Source of the DNA: Nitzschia sp. DOCU1
Taxonomy: Eukaryota; Bacillariophyta; Bacillariophyceae; Bacillariales; Bacillariaceae
Length of the DNA: 64,000 bases
Assembly: GCA_951394045.1 (NCBI GenBank)
Contig: OX596003.1
Span: 61,322 to 125,321 of the forward strand
Direction of reading: 5' to 3'
This document shows, in pieces, positions 62,066 through 64,000 of this stretch (the first letter of the stretch is position 1; the number at the start of each line of letters is the position of its first letter). The notes below the pieces were generated by a model. It was not told the DNA's origin and made no database searches. It saw only the letters and a list, made by a program, of their open reading frames with translations. A program made the translations under genes and the position numbers.

Positions 62066-62396
62066 TGGAGCTGATGGGAATTGAACCCACGTCCATTTAA
62101 AATTTTTTAATCTATTCGTTCACAGGCATAGTTTCAAAGAACAAAAGTATAATTATAGATTATTCTAAACTAGACTAAATTAAAATGTCTAGGACTAGTG
62201 AAAGAAGTGTTTGATTTATTACTTTTAAATAGCAAATTGTAGCTGATTTTTTTTTGTAGTAAATCCGAAAAGAGTAACGAATGATAAAATTAAATTTTTA
62301 GCAGTTATTTTAAGTTTGTATGTTTTTACGAAGAATACAGACTTCGACCCGAATCATAGATTAATGAATGTTAAATGTCGAAACCAAAACAGCCCC
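62066..62396 (-). ncRNA. ssrA: Transfer-messenger RNA (tmRNA)
   Basis: A 331-nt minus-strand RNA. The 5' end GGGGCTG pairs with 3' CAGCTCC plus discriminator A. GGTTTCGACA follows the 5' end, and the 3' end has a T arm GTGGGTTCAATTCCCAT, both tmRNA hallmarks. The tag frame, on the complement of 62301-62224, starts with a GCT resume codon (AKNLILSF...) and ends ...QLQFAI before TAA, 25 residues in all. The hydrophobic, FA-containing end fits a degradation tag. It rescues stalled plastid ribosomes, with SmpB supplied by the nucleus. Confidence 0.95.
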
Positions 62397-62429
62397 AATG
62401 AAATATTTCCGATAGTTTATTTGAAATAG

Positions 62430-62502
62430 TAAGCATGAAGGGAATCGAACCCTTGACTTTCAGAATCGGAATCTGATGCTCTATCCACTGAGCTACATGC
62501 TT
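62430..62502 (-). tRNA. trnR(CCG): tRNA-Arg (CCG)
   Basis: A 73-nt cloverleaf with acceptor AAGCATG/CATGCTT, anticodon loop TTCCGAT giving CCG, and discriminator A. It lies between psbV and ssrA. Confidence 0.95.
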
Positions 62503-62548
62503 TTAGTTTAAAGTGATTTATAGTTTTTGTAAACTATTCTTTCATAAA

Positions 62549-62592
62549 TTTTGTTTCAAAAAGTAATCCATAGGATACTTTTTGAAACAAAA
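62549..62592 (-). terminator. Stem-loop after psbV
   Basis: Perfect 17-nt arms at 62549-62565 and 62576-62592 with a 10-nt loop, 20 nt after the psbV stop on the minus strand. Confidence 0.75.
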
Positions 62593-62612
62593 AAGATTTA
62601 GGGTACTAAAAT

Positions 62613-63104
62613 TTAGTAGTAAATTTTTCCACCACCCCATTTTTCTGTAACAATTTTTGGTTGTAATAAAATATGACCTGCCATTGCATATAAATCATCA
62701 TCTGTTACAGATCGCATACGTGGGTAAAGATCCGCACTTTTAATACTTGGATGAACTTCCGCAATTGAATCTAATCCATCATAAGATGTTGGATTTTTTA
62801 AATAGTCAATTAAGGCATCAATGTTATCACGACGTGGAGTTGCTAAACTTAAAGCTTCAGGATCTAATCCAACGTTTGGATTTGTTTTTGTAATTCCACC
62901 TACATGACATGCACCACAAGTAGCATTAAATAATCGTTTACCACGTTTTACTTGTTCTGGTGTTAACACAACTGTTTTTCCTGATGAATCTTTTACAACA
63001 GTTCGTGTTGCTTCATCTAAATCAATTGCTGATGCAGTTGTTACAAAAATACTAAAAAGGCCTACGATTACTACAGAAAGAATTTGTGAATACTTTTTAA
63101 ACAT
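62613..63104 (-). CDS. psbV: Cytochrome c550 of photosystem II
   Basis: A 163-residue extrinsic lumenal protein that stabilises the oxygen-evolving complex. A signal peptide spans residues 1 to about 26 (cleavage after ASA). Heme binds at CGACH near residues 63-67, with a second axial His near 118. The end WGGGKIYY is typical. Heme attachment would need Ccs1. Last gene of psbX-ycf66-psbV. Confidence 0.98.
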   Translation of the reverse strand: MFKKYSQILSVVIVGLFSIFVTTASAIDLDEATRTVVKDSSGKTVVLTPEQVKRGKRLFNATCGACHVGGITKTNPNVGLDPEALSLATPRRDNIDALIDYLKNPTSYDGLDSIAEVHPSIKSADLYPRMRSVTDDDLYAMAGHILLQPKIVTEKWGGGKIYY

Positions 63105-63156
63105 AATTTAAAAAAATTATTTACAAACTTGAAACCAAGAATGTTGAATTAATAAG

Positions 63157-63459
63157 TTAATTTTTTTTCTTATTTTTGACTTTTGCCATGTTTGCAATTA
63201 AACCACGTAATCGAATGTTTTCCCATCCAGCTACTAAAACAGTTATAATGATAAGTACTTGGCTAAATAAAAGAATTGGATCTAATCGCCATCCATGAAC
63301 CATTAAAATACAACTATAAAGAAAGCCTATTGTTGCAAAAAAAATATCTTCATCTCTGGCTACTTCAGGTTTAACGTTTCGGAGAAAATATAATATTAAT
63401 ACACCAATACTTACAATAATACCTAAAAAGATATTTGGACCAAAACTAACATTTATCAT
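63157..63459 (-). CDS. ycf66: Ycf66
   Basis: A 100-residue membrane protein of the Ycf66 family. Three hydrophobic segments (residues about 8-25, 38-55 and 61-79) are followed by a basic tail (KVKNKKKN). The start NVSFGPNIFLGIIV and the RDEDIFFATIGFLYSCILMVHGWRLDPILLFSQ segment (partial) match the family. Function unknown. Confidence 0.9.
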   Translation of the reverse strand: MINVSFGPNIFLGIIVSIGVLILYFLRNVKPEVARDEDIFFATIGFLYSCILMVHGWRLDPILLFSQVLIIITVLVAGWENIRLRGLIANMAKVKNKKKN

Positions 63460-63543
63460 AAAACATTTATTTTAAATTAACGTCTCCTAAACTAGGTTTA
63501 ACTAAAAACAGTATAAATGAATATTTTAAATTTTTCTAAACTT

Positions 63544-63660
63544 TTATGCGCGTGTAACTCGATCAGTTTTACTAATAACCACTAAAGCGACCCCAATAAC
63601 AAGTACAACAATCGCGCCAGCAACTAAACTAGAGATAAAATTAGCTAATGAAGGTGTCAT
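63544..63660 (-). CDS. psbX: Photosystem II protein PsbX
   Basis: A 38-residue single-helix protein starting MTPSLANFISSLVAGAIVVL and ending SKTDRVTRA. The one transmembrane helix spans about residues 10-30. PsbX lies near cytochrome b559 at the PSII periphery. Full length for the family. Confidence 0.96.
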   Translation of the reverse strand: MTPSLANFISSLVAGAIVVLVIGVALVVISKTDRVTRA

Positions 63661-63802
63661 TTATAGAATTCCTTTTTATTTGAATAATAATAAAGTTAAA
63701 AATAGTAAGATTGACTACAATAACTATTGTATCAATTTTTACAAAAAAAATATAATAAATATTCTAGATTTTATTTGCAATTTCCTAATCAAACAAAAAA
63801 AC

Positions 63803-63913
63803 AGAGTGGCTATAGGTCTAATACTAATTTTCATGTTTTATTTTATGCTGCTATCTTACAATTCTGACATGGTAAATAAATTTGAAAATTATATTAAATC
63901 CTATAGCCACTCT
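63803..63913. repeat. 14-bp inverted repeat in the region upstream of psbX
   Basis: AGAGTGGCTATAGG (63803-63816) and CCTATAGCCACTCT (63900-63913) are exact reverse complements, 83 nt apart. No recognised gene lies here. A 101-codon frame (63680-63985) spans the region but looks spurious. Confidence 0.7.
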
Positions 63914-63962
63914 AAGTATACTAAATTTTTATCAAATAATCAACTTTTAATTTTTTCGTCTC

Positions 63963-63991
63963 TTGTCATTTACAAATCGTTGTAGTATAAT
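63963..63991 (+). promoter_or_regulatory. Sigma70-type promoter at the window end
   Basis: TTGTCA (63963-63968), a 17-nt spacer and TATAAT (63986-63991), a near-perfect match. It points out of the window toward a gene to the right. Confidence 0.65.
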
Positions 63992-64000
63992 ATATATTAA

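Noticed and set aside
63680..63985. 101-codon open frame upstream of psbX
   Set aside because: Very A+T-rich Asn/Lys/Ile composition, no ribosome binding site, contains a perfect inverted repeat, and its end runs through the spacer of a strong promoter. No family resemblance.

Overview
This window is a stretch of plastid (chloroplast) genome from a red-lineage alga, most likely a diatom or a close ochrophyte relative. Plastid origin is shown by an A+T-rich, tightly packed gene set that mixes photosynthesis genes (psbA, psbV, psbX, psb28, petA, petF, atpB, atpE), a nearly complete bacterial-type S10/spc/alpha/str ribosomal protein cluster, split RNA polymerase genes (rpoB, rpoC1, rpoC2, rpoA) and conserved plastid reading frames (ycf3, 35, 45, 46, 66, 88, 89). 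The diatom assignment is an inference. It rests on a Ycf88-like gene between rps19 and rpl22, a Ycf89-like gene beside the rRNA operon and trnP, plastid-encoded petF, dnaK, groEL, clpC, tatC and pheT, and the order psbV - trnR(CCG) - ssrA - trnI(CAT).

Layout. 1-9.5 kb: rpl34, ycf46, ccs1 and psbA (+), then ycf35, rps16, rps4 and trnH (-), thiS (+), and pheT, psb28, trnQ and trnR(ACG) (-). 9.6-13.2 kb: convergent groEL (+) and dnaK (-) chaperones. 13.4-29.1 kb: one long + strand ribosomal run, rpl3-rpl4-rpl23-rpl2-rps19-ycf88-rpl22-rps3-rpl16-rpl29-rps17-rpl14-rpl24-rpl5-rps8-rpl6-rpl18-rps5-secY-rpl36-rps13-rps11-rpoA-rpl13-rps9-rpl31-rps12, then rps7-tufA-rps10 after a hairpin. 29.2-32.4 kb: trnC, trnL(TAA) and clpC. 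32.8-37.6 kb: rRNA operon on the - strand (16S, trnI, trnA, 23S, 5S). 37.7-40.3 kb: an unrecognised multi-pass membrane protein gene (orf383) with unusually high G+C, then the YggT-like ycf89. 40.4-43.2 kb: trnP, then rpl35-rpl20 and ycf45. 43.8-55.5 kb: rps20, rpoB, rpoC1, rpoC2 and rps2 on the - strand. 55.7-60.6 kb: rpl33, rps18, ycf3, atpB, atpE, tatC and petA (+). 61.1-63.7 kb: petF, rpl19, trnI(CAT), ssrA (tmRNA), trnR(CCG), psbV, ycf66 and psbX (-).

How it fits together. Most genes serve plastid gene expression: transcription, rRNA and tRNA, ribosomal proteins, EF-Tu and tmRNA rescue. A second set handles folding, proteolysis and thylakoid targeting (GroEL, DnaK, ClpC, SecY, TatC). The rest are photosynthetic electron transfer and ATP synthesis components and their assembly factors (Psb28, Ycf3, Ccs1). 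Gene ends are marked by long, often perfect, A+T-rich stem-loops.

The stretch that least resembles ordinary plastid DNA is 37.7-39.2 kb. orf383 has G+C far above its neighbours, no family I recognise, and two perfect inverted repeats just upstream, one of them a 44-nt palindrome without a spacer. It looks like acquired DNA placed between the rRNA operon and ycf89. Secondary points of interest are a 34-bp perfect hairpin and an unexplained spacer after psbA, a tRNA-like fragment after clpC, and a leader with a strong promoter and attenuator-like hairpin ahead of rpl35-rpl20.
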